A stretch of 64,000 bases of DNA from Simiduia curdlanivorans (GCF_030409605.1 NZ_JAUFQG010000006.1:62001-126000); one strand, 5' to 3'; positions 7,763-17,943 are shown, numbered from the stretch's first letter. The notes: generated from the sequence alone by a model not told the origin. Numbers and translations: made by a program.

Positions 7763-10096
7763 CTAATGCCGCGGCGGCGCAGGCGCCAAGACTTCGCGAC
7801 TGCCGTTGGTACCCATGGACGATACGACCCCCGCTTCTTCCATGGCTTCAATCAAACGCGCGGCGCGGTTGTAGCCAATGCGCAACTTACGTTGCACCGA
7901 GGAAATCGAAGCTTTACGTGTTTCGGTGACAAAGGCCAAAGCTTCGTCGTACAGCGGGTCTGATTCACTGCCGCCCTCCTCGTCGCCTTCGGTTGCCATA
8001 CCCGGCACCGGAATACTATTAACGCTTTCATCGACAATTTCATCGAGATAATTGGGCTTGCCGCGTTTTTTCCAATCAGCAACCACCGCGTGCACCTCGT
8101 GGTCGTCAACAAAGGCGCCGTGTACACGAATGGGAACCGAGGTGCCGGGAGGCAGATAAAGCATATCACCGTGACCGAGCAATTGCTCCGCGCCACCTTG
8201 GTCGAGAATGGTCCGAGAGTCGATTTTTGACGACACTTGAAAAGCGATACGCGTGGGTACGTTGGCTTTGATCAAACCGGTAATCACATCCACCGAAGGC
8301 CTTTGCGTCGCCAAAATAAGATGGATACCCGCCGCCCTCGCCTTCTGCGCGATGCGCGCAATGAGTTGTTCGACCTTTTTACCGACGATCATCATCATGT
8401 CGGCAAACTCGTCAATCACAACAACAATGGAGGGCAAGGTCTCCAGATCCGGGGCCGGGGCTTCCGCGTGACCCGCTTCAAAATGTTCTGACGCTACCCA
8501 CAAAGGATCTTTGATAGGCGCGCCAGCTTTAATCGCGTCTTCTACCTTTCGGTTAAAACCCGCCAAGTTGCGAACGCCTAGCCGCGCCATGAGTTTATAG
8601 CGCCGCTCCATTTCCCCCACGCACCAGCGCAAGCCGTTAGCGGCGTCTTTCATGTCCGTTACCACCGGTGTTAACAAATGCGGAATATCGTCATAGATAG
8701 AGAGCTCCAACATTTTGGGGTCAACTAAAATCAACCTCACTTCCTTGGGGGTAGATTTGTACAGCAGGCTTAGCAGCATGGCGTTAACGCCGACGGATTT
8801 ACCCGAGCCAGTAGTACCCGCAACCAGCAAGTGTGGCATCTTGGCAAGATCAGCGACTACTGGCTGACCGGCAATATCATGCCCTAAGGCAAGCGTCACC
8901 GGAGACTTGGCCTTGTCGTAAGTTTCGGAGGCCAAGACTTCACTCAGGCGAACCATGGCCCGATGCTCGTTGGGAATTTCAATACCAACCACCGATTTAC
9001 CGGGAATAACCTCTACCACACGCACGCTAATAACCGCCAAGGATCTTGCGACATCCTTTGCCAAGTTGGTAATGCGAGAAACTTTCACCCCGGGTGCGGG
9101 CTGAATTTCGAAGCGCGTTACCACGGGGCCTGGCAATACCGAAACCACTTCGGCGGTGATACCAAAATCCGCTAATTTCAACTCTAATAGCCGGGAAAGT
9201 GCCTCGAGATTCTCTTTACTGTACCCCTTATCGTTACTGTGATCGGCCGCGTCTAACAAGCCAATTTTGGGCAGCTCACCATCCACCGTGGTATCGACAA
9301 ACAAAGAGCTCTGCTTCTCTTTTTCTACTCGAGGGCTGGGGATTTTTTTACGGATTGGCTGCTCAATAACAATGGGCTCGCGCTTTTCCTGCTTTTCTAC
9401 CTGCGCAGCTATCGCTTTACGGCGCACTTGTTGTGATTCTTGCACCCGGGTTTTCTCTTGCCGAGTGTCGCGATAGGTGCGAATGCGGTTGGAAACCCGC
9501 TCGATCAGTAACAGGGTAATGCGACCGGTTTGATCCATCAGCTTTATCCAGCTGAGGTCGGTAAATACCGTTAAACCGAACAGCAAGCAGGCGAGCAAAA
9601 TAAGGCTGGTACCAATAAAGGAGAAAGCGCTGTCGAGTGCATCGGACACAGAAGCGCCCAGCAGCCCTCCTTCTGAAAAAGGTAAGTTGGCGTCTCCGGT
9701 TTGGTGCAGGGCAATTAAACCGGTGCCGCCAATAACCAACAACGCCAAGCCGAGTAAACGCAAAGCCATCAAAAGCCCATCAAACTCTCTACCGGCTTTG
9801 CGATCGCGAAAGATAAGCCAGGCGCGCCAGGCCAGGAGCCCAGGGAATAAATAGGCCATATAGCCGAATAGAGACATGCAAACATCGGCCAACCAGGCGC
9901 CAAAAGGACCGCCGGCGTTGACCACAGTGCGATTCATGCCCGTGCTGGACCAGCCTGGGTCGACCGGACTGTAGCTAACCAAAATGATCGTTAAAAAGAC
10001 ACAGAAGACCGAAAGTACGATCAAGGTACCCTCAGTTATTGCCCGACCGACAACCTTAGTTGCCGGTGGCGTCTGCGTTTGCTCCAGGTTTTTCAA
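7763..10096 (-). CDS. ftsK: DNA translocase FtsK
   Basis: This 777-residue septal motor pumps DNA and activates XerCD at dif during division. About four membrane helices lie in residues 20-190. A short linker (about 200-290, charged) replaces the long Pro/Gln linker of E. coli FtsK. The RecA-like motor has Walker A (AGTTGSGKSVGVNAM, about 426-440) and Walker B (IVVVIDEFADMMM). The C-terminal gamma winged helix (SSVQRKLRIGYNRAARLIE) would read KOPS sites. It heads the minus-strand run and is divergent from trxB, with about 250 nt of intergenic DNA between them. Confidence 0.97.
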   Translation of the reverse strand: MKNLEQTQTPPATKVVGRAITEGTLIVLSVFCVFLTIILVSYSPVDPGWSSTGMNRTVVNAGGPFGAWLADVCMSLFGYMAYLFPGLLAWRAWLIFRDRKAGREFDGLLMALRLLGLALLVIGGTGLIALHQTGDANLPFSEGGLLGASVSDALDSAFSFIGTSLILLACLLFGLTVFTDLSWIKLMDQTGRITLLLIERVSNRIRTYRDTRQEKTRVQESQQVRRKAIAAQVEKQEKREPIVIEQPIRKKIPSPRVEKEKQSSLFVDTTVDGELPKIGLLDAADHSNDKGYSKENLEALSRLLELKLADFGITAEVVSVLPGPVVTRFEIQPAPGVKVSRITNLAKDVARSLAVISVRVVEVIPGKSVVGIEIPNEHRAMVRLSEVLASETYDKAKSPVTLALGHDIAGQPVVADLAKMPHLLVAGTTGSGKSVGVNAMLLSLLYKSTPKEVRLILVDPKMLELSIYDDIPHLLTPVVTDMKDAANGLRWCVGEMERRYKLMARLGVRNLAGFNRKVEDAIKAGAPIKDPLWVASEHFEAGHAEAPAPDLETLPSIVVVIDEFADMMMIVGKKVEQLIARIAQKARAAGIHLILATQRPSVDVITGLIKANVPTRIAFQVSSKIDSRTILDQGGAEQLLGHGDMLYLPPGTSVPIRVHGAFVDDHEVHAVVADWKKRGKPNYLDEIVDESVNSIPVPGMATEGDEEGGSESDPLYDEALAFVTETRKASISSVQRKLRIGYNRAARLIEAMEEAGVVSSMGTNGSREVLAPAPPRH

Positions 10097-10348
10097 AGCG
10101 TACCGAACCCTTCTTGATTGCGCGCCCCGCGCTTAAGTGGAGCGTGATGAAAATTATTAACTTACACAAAATCAATATGTTATACGCCTTTCTTAATGTA
10201 AAGAAAAGCAATAAAATCACACTATAGTCACCAATTATCCGCTAGATAAATAGATACAATTAGCTAATTTGCACGATAACCCTAGAATTCGGCAGCATTG
10301 CCCCCATCTGGGATACAGCGCGTTTAAATCTTTCAATAGGATGCATTC

Positions 10349-11299
10349 ATGAGCGACACCAAGCACCATCGCCTCATTATTTTGGGCTCAGGCCCTGCAG
10401 GCTACACCGCGGCTATCTATGCTGCGCGAGCAAATCTCAAGCCCGTGGTCATAACCGGCATGCAGCAAGGCGGCCAGCTTACCACAACCACCGATGTTGA
10501 GAATTGGCCAGGTGGCGTTCACGACCTGCAAGGCCCTGATTTAATGGTGCAAATGCAACAGCACGCCGAGCGCTTCGATACCGAGGTCATTTTTGATCAC
10601 ATCGATTCGGTCGATCTGCAACAGCGTCCTTTTACGCTCAAGGGTTCCAGCACCTACACCTGCGATGCCTTAATCATCTGTACTGGCGCTAGCGCCCAGT
10701 ATTTGGGCCTCCCCTCAGAGGAAGCCTTCATGGGTCGCGGTGTCTCCGCCTGCGCAACCTGCGATGGTTTTTTTTACCGCGATCAGAAGGTTGTGGTGGT
10801 TGGCGGCGGCAACACAGCCGTTGAAGAAGCCTTGTACCTCTCTAATATTGCGTCGGAGGTGACATTGATTCACCGCCGCGACACCTTGCGCTCAGAAAAA
10901 ATTCTGCAAGACAAGCTGTTCGAAAAGGCCAAAAATGGCAATGTGACCCTGATGTGGAACCACACCCTCGAGGAAGTATTGGGCAATGATTCCGGTGTCA
11001 GCGGTGTGCGGGTAAAGAGCACTAAAACGGGTGAAACGCAGGATCTGGACACCCAAGGCGCATTTATCGCGATCGGGCACAAGCCCAATACCGATATTTT
11101 TGCCGGCCAACTGGAAATGAAAGATGGCTATATCGTGGTTAAGTCGGGCTTAAACGGTGGCGCAACGGCAACTTCGGTGCCTGGCGTATTTGCCGCTGGC
11201 GACGTCGGCGATCACATTTACCGCCAAGCGATTACCTCCGCCGGTGCCGGCTGTATGGCGGCGCTGGATGCTGAGAAGTATCTGGACGACTTAGCCTAA
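10349..11299 (+). CDS. trxB: Thioredoxin reductase
   Basis: This 316-residue FAD/NADPH enzyme reduces thioredoxin. The FAD-binding motif GSGPAGYTAAIYAARA is at about 13-28, the redox-active CATC lies within the ACATCDGFF region near residue 138, and the NADPH-binding GGGNTAVEEALYL follows. A GHKPNTDIF motif and a terminal FAD motif (GVFAAGDVGD) complete the fold. An AGGATG context supports the ATG. It leads a plus-strand run with aat, bpt and infA. Confidence 0.97.
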   Translation: MSDTKHHRLIILGSGPAGYTAAIYAARANLKPVVITGMQQGGQLTTTTDVENWPGGVHDLQGPDLMVQMQQHAERFDTEVIFDHIDSVDLQQRPFTLKGSSTYTCDALIICTGASAQYLGLPSEEAFMGRGVSACATCDGFFYRDQKVVVVGGGNTAVEEALYLSNIASEVTLIHRRDTLRSEKILQDKLFEKAKNGNVTLMWNHTLEEVLGNDSGVSGVRVKSTKTGETQDLDTQGAFIAIGHKPNTDIFAGQLEMKDGYIVVKSGLNGGATATSVPGVFAAGDVGDHIYRQAITSAGAGCMAALDAEKYLDDLA

Positions 11300-11338
11300 T
11301 CAAAATCAGGTAATGCGGATAGCGAGGTAAGTTGAACG

Positions 11339-12028
11339 TTGATTCCCTTCCTGCCTCCTATCCCCCCTCAATTTCCCTCCACCCGCTTTGCCTTAAGTGA
11401 CCCGAATGGGTTGCTTGCCGCGGGTGGCGGTTTATCGCCCGACTGGCTCCTCGCCGCTTACCGCCGCGGCATCTACCCTTGGTACAACGATCCCGGAGAA
11501 ATCTTCTGGTGGTCGCCTGCGCCACGAATGGTCCTGCTTCCCAGCCACATTCATATTTCTAAAAGCCTGAGAAAGTTTTTAAAGAAATCGCCCTTCACCA
11601 TTCGCTTCGATACCGCCTTTAAAGAAGTGGTCGCGCGCTGTGCTGATAGCCGAGACGACACCTGGATTTTGCCCGAGATACAAGCTGCCTATTGCCGGTT
11701 ACACGCCCTTGGCCACGCCCATTCTGTCGAGTGCTGGCAAGGCGAAGCCTTGGTGGGTGGCCTCTACGGCGTGCATCTGGGCCAGCAATTTTTTGGCGAG
11801 TCTATGTTTTCGACCTCTACCAATGCGTCTAAAGCGGCCCTTGTCGCCCTGTCTCGTCATTGTCAGGCGTGGGAAATTTCCGCTATTGATTGCCAAATGC
11901 ACACCCAGCATCTCGAATCCATGGGCGCCCAGCTCTATGACCGAGACGCCTTTGAGGCTATGCTTGAAGGCTGTGATACCCCCTCCAAAGCCGATTGGTG
12001 TTTTCGATCAGAGTGGATGAATGTCTAG
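11339..12028 (+). CDS. aat: Leucyl/phenylalanyl-tRNA-protein transferase
   Basis: This 229-residue N-end-rule enzyme adds Leu or Phe from charged tRNA to proteins with N-terminal Lys or Arg, marking them for ClpAP. Family motifs are present: DPNGLLAAGGGLSPDWLLAAY, in which the family's usual GGDL reads GGGL, then RRGIYPWYNDPGEIFWWSPA. Translation appears to start at a TTG (11339) preceded by GAGGT about 10 nt upstream; no in-frame ATG would keep the conserved N-terminus. The last 8 nt overlap bpt, so the two transferases are coupled. Confidence 0.95.
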   Translation: MIPFLPPIPPQFPSTRFALSDPNGLLAAGGGLSPDWLLAAYRRGIYPWYNDPGEIFWWSPAPRMVLLPSHIHISKSLRKFLKKSPFTIRFDTAFKEVVARCADSRDDTWILPEIQAAYCRLHALGHAHSVECWQGEALVGGLYGVHLGQQFFGESMFSTSTNASKAALVALSRHCQAWEISAIDCQMHTQHLESMGAQLYDRDAFEAMLEGCDTPSKADWCFRSEWMNV

Positions 12029-12734
12029 TTCCATCAACATAAAGCTATTTTCTACCCATCCGCACAAGTGCAGTTATCTGGCTGATCGGGAGGCGACCAC
12101 GGTGTTTGTCGACCCGGATGCGACCATGGATAGTGCTTTATACAGCCGGCTTTCAGAACTCGGTTTTCGTCGCTCCGGCCAGCACGTATACCGGCCGCAA
12201 TGTGCCGAATGCAATGCCTGTACGCCGGTTCGCATAAAGGTCGAGGCGTTTGCTTTAAATCGCCAACAAAAACGCACCCTTAAGCGCAACAACGACCTGA
12301 CACTAGAGCTGCTCGAGCGCATTGATACCGACGAATGTTATGCCCTCTATGAAGCCTACATTAATGTTCGGCATCGAGATGGCGACATGTTCCCGCCCAC
12401 AAAATCTCAATACAACGGCTTCCTGACCGCGCAATGGGGAGCAACCCGGTTTCTCGCGGCCAGACTTAACGGTCAACTGGTTGGTGTGGCCATGTGCGAT
12501 GTATTGGCCAATGGGCTATCAGCTGTTTACACGTTTTTTGATCCAAGCCTTACCAAGCGCAGCTTAGGGGCTTGGTTTATTTTGCAGCAAATCGCTTGGA
12601 CAAACCGGCTGGGCTTGAGCCACTTGTACTTGGGCTATTGGATCAAAGACTGCCAAAAAATGAGCTACAAAACACAATATCAGCCGCTGGAGTACTTTAA
12701 AGGCGGCTTTTGGACCAGAATATCGTCAAATTGA
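12021..12734 (+). CDS. bpt: Aspartate/glutamate leucyltransferase (Bpt, ATE1-like)
   Basis: This 237-residue enzyme transfers Leu to proteins with N-terminal Asp or Glu, complementing Aat in the bacterial N-end rule. The N-terminal ATE domain has the Cys-rich signature YRPQCAECNACTPVRIKV (about 53-70), and the C-terminal GNAT-like domain includes YTFFDPSLTKRSLGAW and YLGYWIKDCQKMSYK. It overlaps aat by 8 nt and precedes infA, the same order as in Pseudomonas. It could also be annotated as arginyl-tRNA-protein transferase (Ate), the older name of this family. Confidence 0.94.
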   Translation: MSSSINIKLFSTHPHKCSYLADREATTVFVDPDATMDSALYSRLSELGFRRSGQHVYRPQCAECNACTPVRIKVEAFALNRQQKRTLKRNNDLTLELLERIDTDECYALYEAYINVRHRDGDMFPPTKSQYNGFLTAQWGATRFLAARLNGQLVGVAMCDVLANGLSAVYTFFDPSLTKRSLGAWFILQQIAWTNRLGLSHLYLGYWIKDCQKMSYKTQYQPLEYFKGGFWTRISSN

Positions 12735-12838
12735 GTCAAGCTGTCCTTGGCGGCCGAGTCGAATTAGTGCACAATTGCCGCCTTTCCGAGGTTGGCCTTA
12801 TTTTCCGGCCGAAGTTGCATCAAAGAGGATATTGCCGG

Positions 12839-13057
12839 ATGGCGCGTGAAGATCATATAGAAATGGACGGTGAAGTGGTTGATACCCTTCCCAACACCAC
12901 ATTTAAAGTTAAGCTAGAAAATGGCCACGTGGTCATTGCTCACATTTCAGGCAAAATGCGGAAAAACTACATCCGTATTCTCACCGGCGACAAAGTGAAA
13001 GTTGAGCTAACCCCTTATGATCTATCCAAAGGGCGCATCACCTACCGCGCACGTTAA
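12839..13057 (+). CDS. infA: Translation initiation factor IF-1
   Basis: This 72-residue S1/OB-fold protein occupies the ribosomal A site during initiation. The sequence MAREDHIEMDGEVVDTLP through KGRITYRAR is family-typical over its whole length. I chose the ATG at 12839, with AGAGGAT about 8-10 nt upstream, because it gives exactly the IF-1 length. An upstream in-frame start (12710) lies inside bpt and would add an unrelated leader. A rho-independent terminator follows 23 nt after the stop. Confidence 0.98.
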   Translation: MAREDHIEMDGEVVDTLPNTTFKVKLENGHVVIAHISGKMRKNYIRILTGDKVKVELTPYDLSKGRITYRAR

Positions 13058-13080
13058 GAGCCCGTGATTTTTACCAATAG

Positions 13081-13107
13081 AAAAGGCAGCTAAGCTGCCT
13101 TTTTTAT
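13081..13107. terminator. Bidirectional rho-independent terminator between infA and flgL
   Basis: A near-perfect hairpin (AAAAGGCAGC, 3-nt loop TAA, GCTGCCTTTT) is followed by T residues on the plus strand. On the minus strand it is also followed by a short T run. It separates the convergent infA and flgL transcripts. Confidence 0.9.
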
Positions 13108-13157
13108 TGCCCGAGCACTGCTATTTTTCCCTCGCCGTCACTTATAAACTTCCGCAA

Positions 13158-14759
13158 CTACAAGCGATCAAACAAACTCAATTGACTAATACGCACGAAT
13201 GTCGATTGTGCAGCCTGCATGATCAGCTCCTGTTTCGATAGCCGACTTGCCGCTTCAGCGTAATCCAAGTCTTGGAGCTCAGATAACACCTCCTTGCTAA
13301 TCAACTCAGTATCCAAGTGAAGATCCCGCGTGGTGTCAATGGTATTAAATCGTGCACCTAACTGACTGGTTTTTTCCAATATGTTAGTTTGGGCATTGGC
13401 CAGATTACCTAAGGTGGCATCTACTATAGATTTCAACAACGCCTTGCTATCGGCACTGGAGGTAACGGACTTCATTGCATCGGACAGCCGCGCTAAGGTC
13501 AGCAAAACATCTTGGTTGTCAGTACTGTCGATAAACACCTGATCGCCACCCACGGCTCGCTGGCCATTGACAGAAGCAGAGCCAATAACGGTATCCAGTC
13601 CCATCACGGCACTGATATTCGCCGTTCCGCCCTCAACGCTAAAATTGACTCCAGTGGGCATGGCAAAACCAGCACCGGTAACCGCGATACCGAGATTGGC
13701 CAGTTTTGCCGCGTTGCCATTACCTGCACTGTTGAGCATGGCCGCGAGGTCTGTGGTATTGGTGACATTGCCATCGAGCACAAACGTTTCCGACCGACCG
13801 CCTACATTCACGGTGAAGGTTTCATTCCCAGGCGCAGTAAAATCAAAAGGAAAGCTTACGGCGAAATCTGTACCGAAGTTTCTGGTTGCTGCGACTGGCG
13901 GCAAACCAGACGCCGGCTCGCCAATCACGGCAAAGGTGACACCGGCCACCTCTATGGCACTACCGCTGACAAATGCTTGATTGGCAACCAGCACCTCACC
14001 CGTCGCCCGATCGGTAACCGTATAGTTTTTGGCCGATGGCACAACGGCTGAATCATGATTAAAGGTAACCACCATATCTTTTGGATAAAAACTATTAAAC
14101 TCCTCTTGATCAACAACCTGCCCCACACTCACGGCTATGGGTGGAACGGAGCTATTGGCAGCGCTAACACTGGTTCTAAACGTCGGGTTAACAGAGTCCA
14201 CGTCCATGAAGATCGCTTTGCCGTTGTCGCTCACTGCAATTTTGACGCTTTCCGAAATTTTAACTAATTTCTGCCCATCGTCGCCGCGGTATTCAAACTG
14301 GCCCTCGCCCAAGCGAACAAAGGGCTGGGTATTGCCCTTATAGCCGGCAAATATATAGTCGCCGTTGGCATTGCGCGAGTTAACCAGATTTACCATTTCA
14401 TCCAGTCGTGAATCTACTTCTGCTGCTAGCGCTTTGTAGTCATCAGGTGTCAAGGTTGCTGTATTTCCCGCCTGCACACTCAACTCTTGAATGCGTTGAA
14501 TTAACTCCAACACACCATTCAGGGTGGTTTCCTCAAGTTGAAGATCATTTTCTGCAGAATTAATATTCTTAGTAAATTGACTAATGCGGCCGATACTCTC
14601 ATTTAGCTGCATAATTTTTGTAGCAGCAACTGGGTCATCGGAAGGCTTCAATACTCTAAGCCCCGTGGATAGCTGCTCTTGTGTTTTAACCATTGCGACA
14701 CTGGCATTACTGATACCGCGATTAGCGATATTGAACATTTCAGAGGTAGATACACGCAT
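13158..14759 (-). CDS. flgL: Flagellar hook-associated protein 3 (hook-filament junction)
   Basis: This 533-residue HAP3 forms the second junction ring between hook and filament. The N-terminal flagellin-like helices (about 1-150, including LSTGLRVLKPSDDP) and the C-terminal helices (about 430-533, ending ISQLSLFDRL) are conserved. The central part (about 190-430) is longer than in E. coli FlgL (317 aa) and contains a beta-rich segment with FTAPGNETFTVNVGG and ADIFAGYKGNTQPF-like neighbourhoods. It follows flgK by 10 nt and is the last gene of the flgFGHIJKL run. Confidence 0.94.
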   Translation of the reverse strand: MRVSTSEMFNIANRGISNASVAMVKTQEQLSTGLRVLKPSDDPVAATKIMQLNESIGRISQFTKNINSAENDLQLEETTLNGVLELIQRIQELSVQAGNTATLTPDDYKALAAEVDSRLDEMVNLVNSRNANGDYIFAGYKGNTQPFVRLGEGQFEYRGDDGQKLVKISESVKIAVSDNGKAIFMDVDSVNPTFRTSVSAANSSVPPIAVSVGQVVDQEEFNSFYPKDMVVTFNHDSAVVPSAKNYTVTDRATGEVLVANQAFVSGSAIEVAGVTFAVIGEPASGLPPVAATRNFGTDFAVSFPFDFTAPGNETFTVNVGGRSETFVLDGNVTNTTDLAAMLNSAGNGNAAKLANLGIAVTGAGFAMPTGVNFSVEGGTANISAVMGLDTVIGSASVNGQRAVGGDQVFIDSTDNQDVLLTLARLSDAMKSVTSSADSKALLKSIVDATLGNLANAQTNILEKTSQLGARFNTIDTTRDLHLDTELISKEVLSELQDLDYAEAASRLSKQELIMQAAQSTFVRISQLSLFDRL

Positions 14760-14769
14760 AGTTTTTTAC

Positions 14770-17700
14770 CTAAAAGCTGCTAAGCAAGCGGTCAAACAAA
14801 TCCCTAGCAACGGATATTGCTTGCGCATTGGCATTGTAGAGTTGTTCAAATCGTATCAAATTGGCGGCCTCTTCCTCTAAGTTCACACCCGAAATCGAAT
14901 CTCTTAAGGTCTGACTCTGCGAGAGAATCTTTTCCGCCGCATCGCGATTTATTTTGGAAGACGCTGTTTTCGTCCCTACCTCTTCCACCACTTTTCCATA
15001 GGCGCTAGAGAAGGTATTTTTTCCGCCATCGACAATTCGCTCGAGCTCCAAATCGACCATGTTCAACGCATTGCGATTGTCCGCAGACGCGTCAAGGTTA
15101 AAATCCAAGGTAAATACGTCACCCGTTACAGGGTGACCGTCGATAGAAGCTTGAATACCCACGTACTTTGATTGTTGAAAATTCGCCGCGCCACTATTAC
15201 CAAATAATTGACTAACCGTCGGCAAAGTCGTCATGGTATAACCCTCGGCGAGCGTTACATCCACTCTGCCACCAACCACTACGCCGGACTGAACGCCAGG
15301 GCCATTAGCGGTTAAACGCATTTGGCTATTAACACCATCACCCACGTCGACGGTGTTGCCGGCTGCTGCCGTTAAACGGAAATCTAAATCGTCACCGAGG
15401 CTCGATGTCACACTAAGGCTGGTTCGGCCGGTTGACGCGTCCACGTAAACTGACGCATAAACACCGACGGCGCTTAAGCTACTGTTGGCACCAATTCGGT
15501 CGTTCAGATAATTGATAAAGGCGGGCTGATCGGTAGCGGGGTCAGGGATATTATTGGCTAGGACACTCGCTCCGGTGTTGGGATCGATGACATATTCAAG
15601 TAGATTTTCACCGTTGAGCGTTAACTGTAAGGGCTCTACTCTGGTAAGGTTTAGGTTATCAATTTTTACATGGGTGTGGGCCGTGGCGGTGACACCAGCA
15701 ATATTTGACAAACTGCTCGCTAATAAACGGGCGCTGCCATTCTGAGTTGTTGTCAGCGACGTGGTGACAGGTAAACCCGTGCTCGGGCTCACACTGTTAA
15801 TACGAATGATTTCAGAAGGATAGCGATTTCCGACCACACCTTGCCCGGAAACGCCACTAGCGCCGCCCGCAGTAGTAAATGCAGCGCCTTCAACGTTAAA
15901 GCCCAGTAAATTATTCGCTTGCCCAGCGGGTGCGAAGTCAGCATTGCCATCAGGATCGCCATTATAATTCTGCAATGACACATCACCATAACCCAGGCTT
16001 CTCATTCGAAACGCTAACTCGCCATTTTGATCTATGTAGGCCACAACATTGGATGCGGCTAAATCGTCGTTAATATCGGCCAGCAGCGACGCGTCATCTA
16101 GAATTGAGGGGCTATTAATGGTGACGACAAAGGTGCCATCGTTTACACCATTGAGTGTATTACTCACCACAACATCGAAGGAAAACTGATTTGTGGTAGC
16201 CGAGAAATCGAAGACACCATAGTTTGGCGCTACCGCTCCCGTTGGCTGTAGCGACGCTTGCAGTAACGGCGAGCTTCCACTCGGCAAGCCTATGGCCCTA
16301 CCGTTTGAGCTTACCAATGTTGAACCAGGGTCTTCAGAAAACAATGGATTGGACAGGCCTGGCACGAAGCGTTGATTGCGAATGGGTGGATCTAGCTGAA
16401 CCGGATTTCCAGGATCAGAGTTGTCTAAAATGTCATAACTGGTGGGCGTGGTAAATTTTACGATTAGCGGAGGTGAAAATTTACCGGCATCTGAAAAAAG
16501 CGGCAGCAAATTACCGTTTGCATCGGTGGTGGATAGCACTTCACCAGCACTAATCGCACCATTGCCTTGGTTGGCCAAGCTACTATCGGTAACCACTGGC
16601 GACGCGAAGGCGATTTCCTCGGTACGAGTAATTTGCGCATCGATGGAGCGTGCCCCCAAGCGCGTTGGCTGAAGTAGGAATCGATCGCCATTGGTGAAGG
16701 AGCCACCAGAAAATTCCAACGACAAACCATCAAACTCAACCTCAAAAGGAAATGACGTTGCCATAATGCCTTTTGCTGCAATACTATCATCACTCAATTT
16801 GGTAATGGTGTAGGTACCACTTGGGCCCATCTTCATCTCGTAATCTGACGCGGTTAAAGATGACACATCCACTATATTCAGCATCAGTCGACGATCGTCT
16901 GGCGGCAAATTTCCCGAGCTGGCTTTTACCCTCGATGCGGCAACCAGAGGATCATTGGCATCGCTGAAAAAGTCAGCGCCAAAGTCACCATTTAGGTCGA
17001 GGCCTTGGGTGTGAATCTCGTTGAAGGACTCGCCTAACACTATGGCTAAACGACCAATTTCATTAATGGCTGGGTCGAGTATTTGATCGCGAAACTTTAA
17101 CAACCCACCAACACTACCACCGCTAATCAAATCGGTAATACGCTGCGGCCCATTGTTGGAATCAAAGACAATATCGGACTTGGAGGCGTCTAACAGCCCA
17201 TCCTCAATGCGCAAGTTGCGGGAAGTGGCGCCCACGACTAATGGCTGACCATTGCCAACGAGCACGTTGATTTGATTATCACCTTGATCAAAGGTACTCA
17301 CCGAAACAAATGTCGCTAATTGCCGCAGCGCCTCATCCCGTTGGTCGAGTAAGTCATTCGGCTCGGCTCCCTGCCCTGCACCGAAGGCCAGTGAAATTTT
17401 CCCATTGAGCTCGGCAATAACCGATGTCAGTGAATTAATTTGCGCAATGGCCGTGTCCAGTTGCTGGGTTATTCCATTATTCAACGCATTAAATCGGTCG
17501 TAGAGTGTGTTGAAGCGCGTGGCCAGATTGCTCGCTTCGCTGACAATTAATTGACGAGATGGAATTGAGGTTGGATCATTCGCACCGTTTTGAACGGCTG
17601 CAAAAAAAGTTTGTAGCCCTGCAGCTATACCCGTAGAAGGGTCTGAAAGTAATGAGTCCACCTGTTGAATACTGTCATTGAAGGTGTCGAGCTCACTGTA

Positions 17701-17943
17701 CAGCGTGGTATCAGAACGGAGCTGATCAATGGCGAACTGGCTCGCGATGCGTTCAATGGAATCCAAGCTAACGCCGTTACCGGCATAATTTCCACCCAAT
17801 AAGGTCGCAGGGTTGGTTACCGCCAAAGCTCGCTGACGTGAAAAGCCAGCTGTATCCGCATTGGTAATATTATGACTCGTGGTTTTCAGCGCAGATTGGC
17901 TAAATTTTAAACCACTGATACTGATTCCTAATAAGTCGGCCAT
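14770..17943 (-). CDS. flgK: Flagellar hook-associated protein 1, unusually large
   Basis: This 1057-residue HAP1 is about twice the E. coli protein (547 aa). The N-terminus (LLGISISGLKFSQSALKTTS, ITNADTAGFSRQRA) and the C-terminus (GVNLEEEAANLIRFEQLYNA, ISVARDLFDRLLSSF) are canonical and mediate axial assembly. The middle (about 350-950) is a series of beta-rich modules. Residues about 576-920 resemble a segment of FlgE in this window (shared NIAGVTATA/NALAGVTATA, SLGDDLDF/NIGDDLSF and GVVVGG with EGYT). The expansion presumably decorates the outside of the junction, which is inference. No frameshift is visible. Confidence 0.95.
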   Translation of the reverse strand: MADLLGISISGLKFSQSALKTTSHNITNADTAGFSRQRALAVTNPATLLGGNYAGNGVSLDSIERIASQFAIDQLRSDTTLYSELDTFNDSIQQVDSLLSDPSTGIAAGLQTFFAAVQNGANDPTSIPSRQLIVSEASNLATRFNTLYDRFNALNNGITQQLDTAIAQINSLTSVIAELNGKISLAFGAGQGAEPNDLLDQRDEALRQLATFVSVSTFDQGDNQINVLVGNGQPLVVGATSRNLRIEDGLLDASKSDIVFDSNNGPQRITDLISGGSVGGLLKFRDQILDPAINEIGRLAIVLGESFNEIHTQGLDLNGDFGADFFSDANDPLVAASRVKASSGNLPPDDRRLMLNIVDVSSLTASDYEMKMGPSGTYTITKLSDDSIAAKGIMATSFPFEVEFDGLSLEFSGGSFTNGDRFLLQPTRLGARSIDAQITRTEEIAFASPVVTDSSLANQGNGAISAGEVLSTTDANGNLLPLFSDAGKFSPPLIVKFTTPTSYDILDNSDPGNPVQLDPPIRNQRFVPGLSNPLFSEDPGSTLVSSNGRAIGLPSGSSPLLQASLQPTGAVAPNYGVFDFSATTNQFSFDVVVSNTLNGVNDGTFVVTINSPSILDDASLLADINDDLAASNVVAYIDQNGELAFRMRSLGYGDVSLQNYNGDPDGNADFAPAGQANNLLGFNVEGAAFTTAGGASGVSGQGVVGNRYPSEIIRINSVSPSTGLPVTTSLTTTQNGSARLLASSLSNIAGVTATAHTHVKIDNLNLTRVEPLQLTLNGENLLEYVIDPNTGASVLANNIPDPATDQPAFINYLNDRIGANSSLSAVGVYASVYVDASTGRTSLSVTSSLGDDLDFRLTAAAGNTVDVGDGVNSQMRLTANGPGVQSGVVVGGRVDVTLAEGYTMTTLPTVSQLFGNSGAANFQQSKYVGIQASIDGHPVTGDVFTLDFNLDASADNRNALNMVDLELERIVDGGKNTFSSAYGKVVEEVGTKTASSKINRDAAEKILSQSQTLRDSISGVNLEEEAANLIRFEQLYNANAQAISVARDLFDRLLSSF

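Noticed and set aside
12710..12838. Extended IF-1 start
   Set aside because: It begins inside bpt and adds residues absent from IF-1; the ATG at 12839 gives the normal 72-residue protein.
13512..14051. Long plus-strand frame of 179 residues inside flgL
   Set aside because: It is an antisense frame of a clearly conserved flagellar gene. The translation shows no domain.
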